64,000 bases of DNA from Bifidobacterium boum (GCF_000741535.1 NZ_JGYQ01000002.1:1-64000), one strand, 5' to 3'. Numbered from the stretch's first letter, positions 39,063-48,330 are shown. The notes: generated from the letters alone by a model not told the origin. Program-made: numbers and translations.

Positions 39063-39323
39063 GTGTCAGGTTTGGCTGTTCTTAAGCTGGTTATCCAGAT
39101 TCTTCTTGTCATCCTCAGCTTCCTGCTGACGTTGCTTATCCTCATGCACAAGGGTAAGGGAGGCGGCCTGTCCGATATGTTCGGCGGTGGTCTGACGCAG
39201 AATGCAGGCTCCTCCGGTGTCGCTGAGAAGAACCTGAATCGCTGGACGGTTATCATCGCTTTGTTGTGGGTCGCGCTGATTATCACGCTTGACCTGTTCA
39301 TGAAGTTCAACATCGGCGGCTGA
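39063..39323 (+). CDS. secG: Preprotein translocase subunit SecG
   Basis: SecG joins SecYE in the membrane channel and aids secretion. The 86-residue protein has two membrane spans (near 5-26 and 58-78) separated by HKGKGGGLSDMFGGGL, a clear SecG signature. GTG 39063 follows GGAGG with an 8-nt spacer; an ATG at 39048, inside the GGAGG region, is five codons longer and less likely. The pgk-tpiA-secG order is common in Gram-positive bacteria. Confidence 0.93.
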   Translation: MSGLAVLKLVIQILLVILSFLLTLLILMHKGKGGGLSDMFGGGLTQNAGSSGVAEKNLNRWTVIIALLWVALIITLDLFMKFNIGG

Positions 39324-39347
39324 ATCCAACGGTTCGGCAAATGCCAG

Positions 39348-39395
39348 ACGCAAATCCGCCCTGCCTTCAATGTGGGAGGCAGGGCGGATTTGCGT
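39348..39395. terminator. Terminator hairpin after secG
   Basis: A perfect 18-bp stem (39348-39365 with 39378-39395) encloses a 12-nt loop, 24 nt after the secG stop. There is no T tract. Confidence 0.75.
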
Positions 39396-39480
39396 ATACG
39401 CGGGTAAGGTGACCGAGGCCAGCGGCATAATCCGGCATGAACCGGTTATTGTTGGTATAGAGCGATACGGAAGGATACGA

Positions 39481-40362
39481 ATGGGCAGGCAAGCATATAC
39501 AATGCGGACGGGAACATTCCCGAATACGGTTCGCGATGTTCGGCTCGTGGTGGCCGACTTGGACGGGACGCTCATGCATGACGCGCCGACATTCGAAGAG
39601 CGGTTCCTCACAAGCCGCGCGGTCGATACCATATGGCGTATGCATGATGAGTACGGCGTGAGGTTTGCCGTCGCAACCGCTCGACCCGTCAGCACCGGAT
39701 ATGACGTGGTTTCTCGCTTACCGGTAGACGCTTGCGTATATCTCAATGGCGCGCTTATTGATATGAATCCAATGTCATCCGACGTGGACATGCTGACCAG
39801 TGGTGTGCTTCCCGATGACGGGCATCTGCTGAAAATCGGTTTCTCCTCACAGCGAGCCTGCGAAGTCTGTCGTTTTCTGGTACATGAGCTTCCCGGTCTG
39901 AAGATCGGTATCGTGATGGATGACGTGCGGTACACGAATTTCGATGTGAGTGTGTATTGGAAAACCCAGACTTTTGTCATCACGGACTTCACCGACGTGC
40001 CGCAAGGTGTCGCCGATAAAATCATCATCTTCCCTGACCCACAGCAGTGGACGGTGCTGGGTTCGCTGGTTCCCGACGATTTCTCCGTGAGTATTTCCGA
40101 AGGATCGATGTGGATGCTCATGAACCCGCTGGCGAACAAGGAGCAATCGCTGAACACTATCTGTGCGGCGATGGATATTCCGCTCACCCAAACGGTTGCG
40201 TTCGGCGATGACCTTATCGATATCGCCATGATGCGGCGGTCGGGAACCGGTGTGGCGGTGTCAAATGCCAATCCGAAAGTACTCGCCATCGCCGATGACA
40301 TCTGCCCATCCAACAATGAGGATGGCGTAGCCCAGTGGATTGAACGATACTGGCGTTTCTAA
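39481..40362 (+). CDS. Cof-type HAD family hydrolase
   Basis: This 293-residue class IIB HAD protein has motif I DLDGTLMHD (Asp26, Asp28), the GVRFAVATARP segment, a cap domain in the middle, and motif IV FGDDLIDIAMM followed by GVAVSNANPKV. It is likely a sugar-phosphate or nucleotide-related phosphatase, but the substrate is unknown. ATG 39481 follows GGAAGGA; the longer upstream frame crosses the secG hairpin. The gene stands by itself and is followed by the operator-rich region of the aminotransferase fusion. Confidence 0.85.
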   Translation: MGRQAYTMRTGTFPNTVRDVRLVVADLDGTLMHDAPTFEERFLTSRAVDTIWRMHDEYGVRFAVATARPVSTGYDVVSRLPVDACVYLNGALIDMNPMSSDVDMLTSGVLPDDGHLLKIGFSSQRACEVCRFLVHELPGLKIGIVMDDVRYTNFDVSVYWKTQTFVITDFTDVPQGVADKIIIFPDPQQWTVLGSLVPDDFSVSISEGSMWMLMNPLANKEQSLNTICAAMDIPLTQTVAFGDDLIDIAMMRRSGTGVAVSNANPKVLAIADDICPSNNEDGVAQWIERYWRF

Positions 40363-40389
40363 AAGGATTTCGCCTTGTGCCAACAGGAT

Positions 40390-40509
40390 TTGAACGGTTT
40401 GTGATTTGAACCCTGTCGATAAGCGATGAAAAGTTCAATGTTTGGACACGAGGTTCAACGATGTACGGTCGGTGATATAGTATCTTCTAAGATTGAACCA
40501 AACTTGAAC
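40390..40509. promoter_or_regulatory. Promoter region with six TTGAAC/GTTCAA half-sites
   Basis: Half-sites are TTGAAC at 40390, 40406, 40493 and 40504, and the reverse complement GTTCAA at 40433 and 40453. The promoter is probably GTTCAA (40453-40458) as a poor -35, a 17-nt spacer and TATAGT (40476-40481). One half-site lies over the -35 and two follow +1, 11 nt apart, one DNA turn. The fused HTH of the downstream gene is the obvious candidate ligand. Confidence 0.6.
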
Positions 40510-40520
40510 TTTGGAGTGCC

Positions 40521-42068
40521 ATGGCAGAAGGAACTTTCGCGCAACGTCTCACTGAGGCGATGCGGCAACGCGGCCTCAAGCAGATAGACGTTGTCAGGCG
40601 CGCACCACAATACGGTATCCATCTCGGCAAAAGCCACGTCAGTCAGTATGTCAGCGGAAAAACCGTTCCGCGCGCCGATACGGCCCGCGCTCTGGCCGCG
40701 ATGCTCGGGGTCAACCAGGCTTGGCTGCTAGGGGAGAGCGACACAATGGCCCCGTCACAAGACGCGTCTTCTTTCAACACCGAGGACGCGCCATCGGTTT
40801 CTTCCCCATCTGATCCATCGCCCGCCACGTCTGCATCTACGAAAGGAACCACCATGCGGCATTTCGGCAAATCATCAAAGCTTGACAATGTGCTCTATGA
40901 CGTCAGGGGGCCGGTCGTCGATGAAGCCGCCCGCATGGAAGCAGCCGGCACGCATGTGCTCAAGCTCAATATCGGCAACCCCGCGCCATTCGGCTTCCGT
41001 ACCCCGGATGAGGTCGTGTACGACATGGCGCAGCAGCTTACCGATTGTGAAGGCTACTCTGATTCCAAAGGCCTGTTCTCCGCTCGTAAAGCCATCATGC
41101 AATATGCGCAGATCAAAAACATCCCGAACGTCAGTATCGACGGCATCTACACCGGTAACGGTGTCAGCGAGTTGATTAACCTGAGCATGTCAGCACTGTT
41201 GGATAATGGTGACGAAGTGCTCGTCCCTTCGCCTGATTATCCGCTGTGGACGGCTTGCGTCACGCTTGCCGGCGGAACAGCAGTTCACTACGTGTGTGAC
41301 GAACAGTCGGAATGGTATCCGGATATCGAGGATATGCGACGTAAGATCACCGATCATACCAAGGCGATTGTCATCATCAACCCCAATAATCCGACGGGTG
41401 CCCTGTATCCGCCCGAAGTCCTCCAACAGATTGTGGATCTTGCCAGGGAACATCAGCTGATGATTTTCTCCGACGAAATTTATGACCGTCTGGTCATGGA
41501 CGGCCTCAAACATGTCTCCATTGCGTCGATGGCTCCCGACCTGTTCTGTGTGACGTTCTCCGGGCTGTCAAAATCGCACATGATTGCCGGGTACCGTGTC
41601 GGATGGATGGTGCTCAGCGGCAACAAAGCGATTGCAAAGGATTATATTGAAGGCTTGAACATGCTCACCAACATGCGGATCTGCTCGAATGTGCCTGCGC
41701 AATCGATTATTCAGACGGCACTCGGCGGCCATCAAAGTGTCAACGATTATATTGTGCCGGGAGGCAGGATTTATGAGCAGCGCGAATACATCTATCAGGC
41801 GCTGAACTCCATTCCTGGAGTATCCGCAGTCAAACCGAAAGCTGCATTCTATATCTTCCCCAAGCTTGATGTCAAACGTTTCGGCATCAAGAACGACGAG
41901 AAGTTCGCACTCGACCTGCTTCGTGAGCAAAAGCTGCTCATCGTCCAAGGCAGCGGCTTCAACTGGCAGCATCCCGATCATTTCCGTGTCGTATATCTGC
42001 CACGTATCGAAGTGCTGAAGGATGCAACCAGCAAGTTGGAGACCTTCCTGTCAACCTATCACCAGTGA
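40521..42068 (+). CDS. HTH domain-aminotransferase fusion (AlaA-like)
   Basis: Residues 5-65 form a Cro/C1-type helix-turn-helix (FAQRLTEAMRQRGLKQIDV...SHVSQYVSGKTVPRADTARALAAML). A Ser/Pro/Thr linker (about 75-110) follows. The rest is a class I PLP aminotransferase with NPNNPTG, SDEIYDRLV and the PLP Lys351 in SGLSKSHMIAGYRVGW. From residue 112 it matches alanine transaminase AlaA (KSSKLDNVLYDVRGPV). GAAAGGA stands 7 nt before an internal ATG at 40854 (codon 112), so a 404-residue free enzyme may also be made. The full start is ATG 40521 after GGAG. The enzyme probably makes alanine and senses or regulates its own gene. Confidence 0.88.
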   Translation: MAEGTFAQRLTEAMRQRGLKQIDVVRRAPQYGIHLGKSHVSQYVSGKTVPRADTARALAAMLGVNQAWLLGESDTMAPSQDASSFNTEDAPSVSSPSDPSPATSASTKGTTMRHFGKSSKLDNVLYDVRGPVVDEAARMEAAGTHVLKLNIGNPAPFGFRTPDEVVYDMAQQLTDCEGYSDSKGLFSARKAIMQYAQIKNIPNVSIDGIYTGNGVSELINLSMSALLDNGDEVLVPSPDYPLWTACVTLAGGTAVHYVCDEQSEWYPDIEDMRRKITDHTKAIVIINPNNPTGALYPPEVLQQIVDLAREHQLMIFSDEIYDRLVMDGLKHVSIASMAPDLFCVTFSGLSKSHMIAGYRVGWMVLSGNKAIAKDYIEGLNMLTNMRICSNVPAQSIIQTALGGHQSVNDYIVPGGRIYEQREYIYQALNSIPGVSAVKPKAAFYIFPKLDVKRFGIKNDEKFALDLLREQKLLIVQGSGFNWQHPDHFRVVYLPRIEVLKDATSKLETFLSTYHQ

Positions 42069-42160
42069 CAGGAATCAACCTATCAGCGTTGATTCAGGGG
42101 GCGTGGCGGGAATCGTCACGCCCCAACGCGTATTGGTAGGAACGCGCTTGACCAATAATA

Positions 42161-42203
42161 CGACTGGGCTCCTTCCCGTATTTCGCGGGAAGGAGCCCAG
42201 TCG
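42161..42203. terminator. Bidirectional terminator between the aminotransferase and tal
   Basis: A perfect 18-bp stem CGACTGGGCTCCTTCCCG (42161-42178 with 42186-42203) has a 7-nt loop. It lies between convergent genes. Confidence 0.85.
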
Positions 42204-42253
42204 TTGTGGACGAGTTGACGCTTACACCATCAGCTCAGTCGTTTCAACTTGTC

Positions 42254-43357
42254 TCAGCCGTTGACGCGGTCGATGCCGGACTGCACGTCGGCGATCACGG
42301 AATCCCAAGATGCGATGAACTTGGCGACACCGTCGGCCTCGAGCTGGTCGGTGACATCCTTGATGTTGATGCCGAGCTCAGCGAGCTTGTCCATGATGGC
42401 CTGGCTCTCCTCATAGGTGCCCTTGATGGACGGAGCGCCGTTGCCGTGGTCGGCGAGAGCGTTCAGCGTCTTCTCCGGCATGGTGTTCACCACGTTCGGA
42501 GCCACGAGCTCGTCGACATACTTGCAATCGGAGTACGCGGCGTTCTTGGTGCCGGTGGAAGCCCACAGCGGACGCTGCTTCTTGGCGCCCTTGGCCTCGA
42601 GAGCGGCCCAGCGAGGATCGTTCGCGAACTTCTCTTCGAAGAGCTTGTAAGCGAGACGAGCGTTGGCGACAGCAGCCTTGCCTTCGAGAGCCTTGGCCTC
42701 GTCGGAGCCGTTGGCTTCGAGCAGCTTGTCGACAGCGGTGTCCACGCGGGACACGAAGAAGGAAGCCACGGAGCCGATGTGCTTGAGATCATGGCCGTTG
42801 GCGTCAGCCTGGGCGATGCCTTCGATGAAGGCGTCGATGACCTGCTCGTAACGCTCGATGGAGAAGATCAGCGTCACGTTGACGGAGATACCCTTGGCGA
42901 GCGTAGCGGTGATAGCCGGCAGACCTTCGAGGGTGGCCGGGATCTTGATCATGGCGTTCGGGCGGTTGACCTTCTCCCACAGTTCCACAGCCTGCTTCTC
43001 AGTGGCTTCGGTCTCGTGGGCGAGGCGCGGATCGACTTCGATGGAGACGCGGCCGTCGACGAAGTCGGTGGCCTCAGCGATGTCGCGGAAGATATCCGTG
43101 GCGTTGCGCACGTCGGTGGTGGTCAGCTCGCGGATGGCGGTCTCGACGTCGACCTTGCCAAGCTCCTTGAGCTGCGCATCGTACGGGCCGACCTGGGAGA
43201 GGGCCTTCTGGAAGATGGACGGGTTGGTGGTCACGCCAACGACGTTCTTGTTCTTGATGAGGTCCTGCAGGGAGCCGGACTCGATGCGGGTGCGGGACAG
43301 GTCATCCAGCCAGATGGACACGCCATTGTCGCTGGTGCGCTGAGTTGCTTCAGTCAT
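42254..43357 (-). CDS. tal: Transaldolase
   Basis: Transaldolase moves a dihydroxyacetone unit between sugar phosphates; in bifidobacteria it works with transketolase in the fructose-6-phosphate shunt. The 367-residue protein has [10 protein letters not shown], the [15 protein letters not shown] segment and the Schiff-base Lys138 in [20 protein letters not shown] lies 9 nt before ATG 43357. Codon use is strongly biased toward a few GC codons, as in the neighbouring tkt. It is downstream of tkt in the same direction, but a hairpin lies between. Confidence 0.97.
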   Translation of the reverse strand: MTEATQRTSDNGVSIWLDDLSRTRIESGSLQDLIKNKNVVGVTTNPSIFQKALSQVGPYDAQLKELGKVDVETAIRELTTTDVRNATDIFRDIAEATDFVDGRVSIEVDPRLAHETEATEKQAVELWEKVNRPNAMIKIPATLEGLPAITATLAKGISVNVTLIFSIERYEQVIDAFIEGIAQADANGHDLKHIGSVASFFVSRVDTAVDKLLEANGSDEAKALEGKAAVANARLAYKLFEEKFANDPRWAALEAKGAKKQRPLWASTGTKNAAYSDCKYVDELVAPNVVNTMPEKTLNALADHGNGAPSIKGTYEESQAIMDKLAELGINIKDVTDQLEADGVAKFIASWDSVIADVQSGIDRVNG

Positions 43358-43375
43358 ATTGTGTTACTCCTTATA

Positions 43376-43389
43376 TTCCAATGTTGGAA
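43376..43389. promoter_or_regulatory. Inverted repeat before tal
   Basis: TTCCAATGTTGGAA has 6-nt inverted arms around TG, about 19-32 nt before the tal ATG and next to its Shine-Dalgarno site. It may be an operator, or a small hairpin in the leader. Confidence 0.35.
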
Positions 43390-43407
43390 CACATTGATTC
43401 TACATGA

Positions 43408-43450
43408 AAGGGTACCTTGAGGTCTCCTGTGCGAAGGTCAAGGTACCCTT
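43408..43450 (-). terminator. Hairpin after tkt
   Basis: A perfect 13-bp stem AAGGGTACCTTGA (43408-43420 with 43438-43450) has a 17-nt loop, 23 nt beyond the tkt stop. No T tract follows; it may attenuate read-through into tal. Confidence 0.6.
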
Positions 43451-43472
43451 CATACCGGCAAGAGAACGTGAA

Positions 43473-45572
43473 TCAGGCGTTCACTTCGGCGATGGAAGCC
43501 TTGGCGGCCTCCACGACGTGCTCGGCGGTGATGCCCAGATCGATCATGTTCTGAGCGCCGTCACCCTGCAGGCCGAACTGCTCGATGGAGATGGCCTTGC
43601 CGTAAGCGCCGAGGTACTTGTACCACGGCATGGCAACGCCGGCTTCGATGGAGACGCGGGCCTTGACGCCGGCCGGGAGGATCTCCTCCTTGTACTCGTC
43701 GTCCTGCTCCTCGAACCATTCCATCGACGGGAAGGACACGACGCGGGCCTTGATGCCTTCGGCGGCGAGGGTCTTGGCGGCGGCCACGGCCCACTGGACC
43801 TCAGAACCGGAAGCCATGACGATCACATCCGGGGTGCCTTCGGTGTCGACCAGCACGTAAGCGCCCTTACGCACGCCGTCCTTGGCCTTGTCCTTGGTCT
43901 CGGCGAGCGTCGGCACACCCTGGCGGGTGAGGATCATCGCGGTCGGGAGGGTGTTCTTCTTCTCGAAGAAGTAACGGTAGGCTTCAGCGGTCTCGTAGGC
44001 ATCGGCAGGACGCACGACCTCGAGCTGCGGCATGGCGCGGAAGGCGGCCAGATGTTCGATCGGCTGGTGGGTCGGACCATCCTCGCCGAGGGCGACGGAA
44101 TCGTGGGTCCACACGTACAGGTTCGGGATCTCCATGAGGGCGGCCAGACGCACTGCCGGACGCTCGTAATCAGAGAACTGGAAGAAGGTGCCGTTGAACG
44201 GACGGGTGTCGGAGCCCAGCAGGATGCCGTTCGTGATGGCGCCCATGGCGAACTCGCGCACGCCGAAGTGCAGCTGACGGCCGTACTCGGACTGCTCAGG
44301 CCACGTGCGGGTCTCGTCGGAGGACGGGCCGAAGGACTTGGCGCCGTTGATGTTGGTGTTGTTGGAGCCACCGAGATCGGCGGAACCGCCCCACAGCTCA
44401 GGCATAACCTCAGCGATGGCGTTGAGGACCTGTCCGGAGGACTTACGGGTTGCGACGCCCTTGCCGACTTCCTGAGCGGCCTCGAACTTGTCGATGGCCT
44501 CGTCGAAGCCTTCAGGCAGCTTGTGCGCCTTGATGCGCTCGTACAGGGCGGCCTTGTCCGGGTTGGCCTTCTGCCAGGCGGCGAACTTCTCGTCCCATTC
44601 CTTGTGGGCTTCGAGACCGCGCTCGGCGACCTTACGGGCATGGGCGAGGGCTTCCTCGTCGATCGGGAAGTCGACATCAGGGTCGAAGCCGAGTTCCTTC
44701 TTCAGGCCGGCAACGGCTTCGGCGCCGAGCTTGGAGCCGTGGGACGCCTCGTTGTTGGTCTTGCCCGGGGTCGGCCATGCGATGAGCGTATCGACCTTGA
44801 TGAAGTGCGGACGGTCGGTGACAGCTTCCGCCTTGTCGATGGCAGCGGCGAGCGCCTCGACGTCCTCCTTGTAGGAGCCGTCAGGCTGGATGAAGGACAC
44901 TTCGTCGGTGTACCAGCCGTAAGCTTCGTAACGCTTGAGGATGTCCTCGGAGAAGGTGAGCTTGGTGTCGCCTTCGATCTGGATGTGGTTCGCATCGAAG
45001 ATCACGAAGAGGTTGCCGAGCTTCTGGTTGCCCGCGAGCGAGCCGGCCTCGGAGGAAACGCCCTCTTCGACATCGCCTTCGCCACAGATGACCCACACCT
45101 TGTGGTCGAACGGGGAGGTGCCTTCAGCGGCATCCGGGTCGAGCAGGCCGCGCTCGAAGCGCTGGCCATAGGCGAAGCCGACCGCGGAGGCGAGACCCTG
45201 GCCGAGCGGGCCGGTGGTCATTTCGATGCCCGGGGTCAGGCCGTATTCCGGATGGCCCGGGGTGCGGGTGTCGGCGCCGCCACGGAAGTACTTGAGGTCG
45301 TCCAGCGTCAGGCCATAGCCGGAGAAGAACAGCTGCACGTATTGCGTGAGCGAAGCATGGCCACCGGAGAGGATGAAGCGATCACGTCCGGCCCACTTGG
45401 GATCGTTCGGATCGTGCTTGATGTAGTGCTGATACAGCGTGTAGGCAATCGGAGCCAGGGACACTGGGGAGCCAGGGTGGCCGTGTCCAGCACGCTCGAC
45501 GGCGTCGGCGGAGAGGACCTTCGCCATCTTGACGGCGCGCTCGTCCAATTCAGACCAGGTGAAATCGGTCAT
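43473..45572 (-). CDS. tkt: Transketolase
   Basis: Transketolase is a thiamine diphosphate enzyme that transfers two-carbon units and feeds pentose phosphates to phosphoketolase in the bifid shunt. The 699-residue protein has AGHGHPGSPVSLAP, the cofactor motif GEGDVEEG...NLFVIFDANHIQIEG, and the pyrimidine-domain stretch GRQLHFGVREFAMGAITNGI. ATG 45572 is taken because it starts at MTDFTW and has GGAAAG about 10 nt upstream; the frame is open 14 codons earlier without support. Codon bias is strong, which predicts high expression. Confidence 0.97.
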   Translation of the reverse strand: MTDFTWSELDERAVKMAKVLSADAVERAGHGHPGSPVSLAPIAYTLYQHYIKHDPNDPKWAGRDRFILSGGHASLTQYVQLFFSGYGLTLDDLKYFRGGADTRTPGHPEYGLTPGIEMTTGPLGQGLASAVGFAYGQRFERGLLDPDAAEGTSPFDHKVWVICGEGDVEEGVSSEAGSLAGNQKLGNLFVIFDANHIQIEGDTKLTFSEDILKRYEAYGWYTDEVSFIQPDGSYKEDVEALAAAIDKAEAVTDRPHFIKVDTLIAWPTPGKTNNEASHGSKLGAEAVAGLKKELGFDPDVDFPIDEEALAHARKVAERGLEAHKEWDEKFAAWQKANPDKAALYERIKAHKLPEGFDEAIDKFEAAQEVGKGVATRKSSGQVLNAIAEVMPELWGGSADLGGSNNTNINGAKSFGPSSDETRTWPEQSEYGRQLHFGVREFAMGAITNGILLGSDTRPFNGTFFQFSDYERPAVRLAALMEIPNLYVWTHDSVALGEDGPTHQPIEHLAAFRAMPQLEVVRPADAYETAEAYRYFFEKKNTLPTAMILTRQGVPTLAETKDKAKDGVRKGAYVLVDTEGTPDVIVMASGSEVQWAVAAAKTLAAEGIKARVVSFPSMEWFEEQDDEYKEEILPAGVKARVSIEAGVAMPWYKYLGAYGKAISIEQFGLQGDGAQNMIDLGITAEHVVEAAKASIAEVNA

Positions 45573-45962
45573 AGGTGATCTACTTTCCTTCCAATACTTC
45601 GGGTGGCCGCGCATTCGGCTTGTGCCGCGCCACGGACGCCCTCACATTGCCCTACCATGCTATCTATTGCATCAGACTTCGGGGTTCGCTTTTGGCGTGT
45701 TATGACACATTCATGTGCTCTTGATCACGCAAACGAACATCCCGGATGTGCGGATTTCCCTGTCGATGAACCGATTAGCACTCTAGCCGCGAGAGTGCTA
45801 AGACAATACGTATCGACCGCGCATACGAGATCCAGCCGTTCTTGCCCCCTTGCGCACGCCAGGCACGACCTGCGACTCACAGACAAGACGGACAGGATTC
45901 TCGCGAGGGATACATAGAAAATATAGAAAAACAAGACCGAACACAAACAAGGAGGCGCGCAT
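45573..45962. other. Divergent tkt-hrcA intergenic region
   Basis: This 390-nt gap holds the promoters of tkt (minus) and hrcA (plus). The only clear element is the CIRCE repeat at 45775-45801. The 5' untranslated region of hrcA is A-rich (GAAAATATAGAAAAACAAG near 45918-45936). Exact -35/-10 sites were not resolved. Confidence 0.6.
45775..45801. promoter_or_regulatory. CIRCE element (HrcA operator)
   Basis: TTAGCACTC, a 9-nt spacer and GAGTGCTAA match the CIRCE consensus exactly. It stands 162 nt before hrcA. HrcA should bind here and repress its own operon at normal temperature. Confidence 0.95.
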
Positions 45963-47045
45963 ATGACGCAATCACGCCGCATGCTGGTCCTGCGCGCCGT
46001 GGTGGAGGATTACATCCGTTCACAGGAACCAGTCGGCTCAACATCGCTGACACGGAACCACCATCTCGGTGTCAGCTCGGCGACCGTCCGTAACGATATG
46101 GCCGCGTTGGAAGATGAAGGCTACCTGATCCAGCCCCACACCTCAGCCGGACGAGTGCCGACCGAAAAAGGATACCGGTACTTCGTCGACCGCTTGGCGA
46201 CAGTCGTGCCGTTATCGCCCGCGCAGCGCAGAGCGATCGGCAATTTCCTCGGCGGATCTGTCAGCCTCGAAGACACCTTGCAACGTGCCGCCAGACTGCT
46301 CGCCCGCATCACCGGACAGGTGGCGGTCGTCGCCTCCCCGGCGTTGTCCAAATCAACCCTGCGTCACGTCGAAATCGTCCCCGTATCCATGAGCAAGCTG
46401 CTCGCCGTCATCATCACCGATACCGGAAGAGTTGCCCAACACACGCTGGAAGTGCGGCCGTTGCCGTCCACCGATCTGCTCACCTCCTTCTCGGAAACGG
46501 TCAATGCGCGCTGCTGCGGACAATCCCTGCCCCTGGCCGCGAAAACCATCATCACTGTGGGAACCACGGTCGAGCACGGCGAACTGTCGGCACTGGCCGA
46601 AGCGCTCTCCAGCACGCTGGCCAGTATGGCCGAAGACGAACAAGCCACAGACATGTACATGGCTGGTACATCGAAACTCGCTCATCAGCATTCCGGCACG
46701 GAGATGGCTCCGCTCCTCGACGCGCTCGAAGAACAAGTCGTCATCATGAGACTGATGAATTCGTTGAGCGAAGAAGTGACGGAAAACGGAGTGGGGGTCG
46801 CCATCGGCTCGGAAACGCATACGCCGGAACTCATGCACGCCTCCGTCGTCACCAGCGGATACGGGCATACCAACGCGACGGCATCCGACGGTTCAGCCAC
46901 CGCGCAAACCGGCAAGCCGGTCGCATTCGTCGGTTCAATCGGCCCGACACACATGGACTATGTCACCACCATGGCCGCGGTCAGGGCGGTCGCCAGATAC
47001 CTCACCGGCATCATCGGCGAAGACACCACCGGCACAGACAGCTGA
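45963..47045 (+). CDS. hrcA: Heat-inducible transcription repressor HrcA
   Basis: HrcA binds CIRCE and represses heat-shock genes, with GroEL helping it fold. The 360-residue protein has the N-terminal winged helix RMLVLRAVVEDYI...QEPVGSTSL...GVSSATVRNDMAALEDEGYLIQPHTSAGRVPTEKGYR, a central domain and the C-terminal VAFVGSIGPTHMDYVTTMAAVRAVARYL segment. ATG 45963 follows AAGGAGG. dnaJ follows after 50 nt; there is no dnaK or grpE beside it, so this is the hrcA-dnaJ2 arrangement of actinobacteria. Confidence 0.95.
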   Translation: MTQSRRMLVLRAVVEDYIRSQEPVGSTSLTRNHHLGVSSATVRNDMAALEDEGYLIQPHTSAGRVPTEKGYRYFVDRLATVVPLSPAQRRAIGNFLGGSVSLEDTLQRAARLLARITGQVAVVASPALSKSTLRHVEIVPVSMSKLLAVIITDTGRVAQHTLEVRPLPSTDLLTSFSETVNARCCGQSLPLAAKTIITVGTTVEHGELSALAEALSSTLASMAEDEQATDMYMAGTSKLAHQHSGTEMAPLLDALEEQVVIMRLMNSLSEEVTENGVGVAIGSETHTPELMHASVVTSGYGHTNATASDGSATAQTGKPVAFVGSIGPTHMDYVTTMAAVRAVARYLTGIIGEDTTGTDS

Positions 47046-47095
47046 CATAGGCCTGTGACACAATACTTGCAGAAACCAACCAAAGGAAATAAGCA

Positions 47096-48241
47096 GTGGC
47101 AGACTACTACGAAGTCCTGGGCGTGGAACGCACGGCCAGCGAAGAGGAAATCAAAAAAGCCTATCGCAAGATGAGCCGCAAATACCATCCCGACATCGCC
47201 GGGCCGGAATTCGAAGACAAATTCAAGGAAGTCAACAGCGCCTACGAAGTGCTGTCCAACCCGGATAAACGCAGGATGTACGACCAAGGGGTCGATCCAA
47301 ACGACCCATCCAGCGGTTTCGGATCAGGCGCAGCAGGTTTCGACATGGGCGATGTCGGCGACATCTTCGGACAATTCTTCGGCAGCGCCTTCGGATCGGG
47401 AGCCGGCCAAGGACCGACCCCACGCACCCAACCGGGCAGGGATGCCCTGGCGAGAACGACGATTGATTTGAAAACCGCCGTATTCGGCGGTGTCGCCCAC
47501 GTGAAAATCAACACCTTCGGCCTGTGCCAGGAGTGTGGCGGCTCCGGAGCCACCGAAGGCTCCCAGCCCGTGACATGCCCCGACTGCCATGGCCAAGGGT
47601 ACCGGCAGAAAGTCGTGCGCACCATGCTCGGCCAGATGATGACATCCGCGCCATGCGAACGTTGCGAAGGGCACGGCACGATCATCGAGCATCCCTGCCC
47701 GACATGCATGGGGCATGGTCGTGTGCGCACCACACGTGACGTCGGAGTCACCGTACCCGCCGGCGTCCATGATGAAACTAGGCTGCGGTTGCCTCACCAG
47801 GGTGAGGTCGGCGAAGGTGGCGGCGCCGCAGGCGATTTGTACGTCGATATCCGCATCAAGCCCGACAAGCAATTCACACGCGACGGCGACGATTTGCACT
47901 GCTGGGTGCAGATTCCCATGAGTTGGGCGGTACTCGGTCACGAACTCGATATCGACACCTTCGACGGGTCGCAGCATCTCGATATTCCTCAAGGCTGCCA
48001 GCCCGAGCAGACTGTGACACTCAAAGGGCTTGGATCGACCAAGCTCGGTGATTCCACAAGAGGTGACCTCATCGTCCACGTCAATGTGGTCATCCCGACC
48101 AAGCTCAAAGACGATGAGCGTGATCTTATCGAACAATTCGCGCAGAAGCATGACGGCACACAAGCGCAGGTCTCCCAAAGTTGCAAACCATTGAACGGGA
48201 AGAAGGGATTCTTCAGCAAACTCAAGGATGCGCTGAGCTGA
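47096..48241 (+). CDS. dnaJ: Molecular chaperone DnaJ
   Basis: This type I J-protein (381 residues) stimulates DnaK ATPase. The J-domain has HPD at 31-33. A Gly/Phe-rich region follows (about 70-110). Four zinc-finger repeats are seen ([32 protein letters not shown]), then the two C-terminal beta domains ([19 protein letters not shown]). GTG 47096 has AAAGGA 8 nt upstream. It belongs to the CIRCE/HrcA transcript. Confidence 0.96.
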   Translation: MADYYEVLGVERTASEEEIKKAYRKMSRKYHPDIAGPEFEDKFKEVNSAYEVLSNPDKRRMYDQGVDPNDPSSGFGSGAAGFDMGDVGDIFGQFFGSAFGSGAGQGPTPRTQPGRDALARTTIDLKTAVFGGVAHVKINTFGLCQECGGSGATEGSQPVTCPDCHGQGYRQKVVRTMLGQMMTSAPCERCEGHGTIIEHPCPTCMGHGRVRTTRDVGVTVPAGVHDETRLRLPHQGEVGEGGGAAGDLYVDIRIKPDKQFTRDGDDLHCWVQIPMSWAVLGHELDIDTFDGSQHLDIPQGCQPEQTVTLKGLGSTKLGDSTRGDLIVHVNVVIPTKLKDDERDLIEQFAQKHDGTQAQVSQSCKPLNGKKGFFSKLKDALS

Positions 48242-48249
48242 CCGGCCGG

Positions 48250-48315
48250 TCAACAATCCGATGGCGTGCCGTCTCGCGGTATAACTCGCGAGACGGCACG
48301 CCATCGGATTGTTGA
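48250..48315. terminator. Bidirectional hairpin between dnaJ and the fructosamine-kinase gene
   Basis: A perfect 29-bp stem (48250-48278 with 48287-48315) with an 8-nt loop lies between convergent genes. It is the longest perfect hairpin in the window. No T tract. Confidence 0.85.
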
Positions 48316-48330
48316 CGGAAAGTCCCAGGA

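Noticed and set aside
43404-45578. 724-residue open frame antisense to tkt
   Set aside because: It mirrors the highly biased transketolase codons on the other strand; its protein is Gly/Asp/Glu/Leu-rich with no domain. The same holds for the long frame antisense to tal (42206-43420) and to metE (7115-9403).
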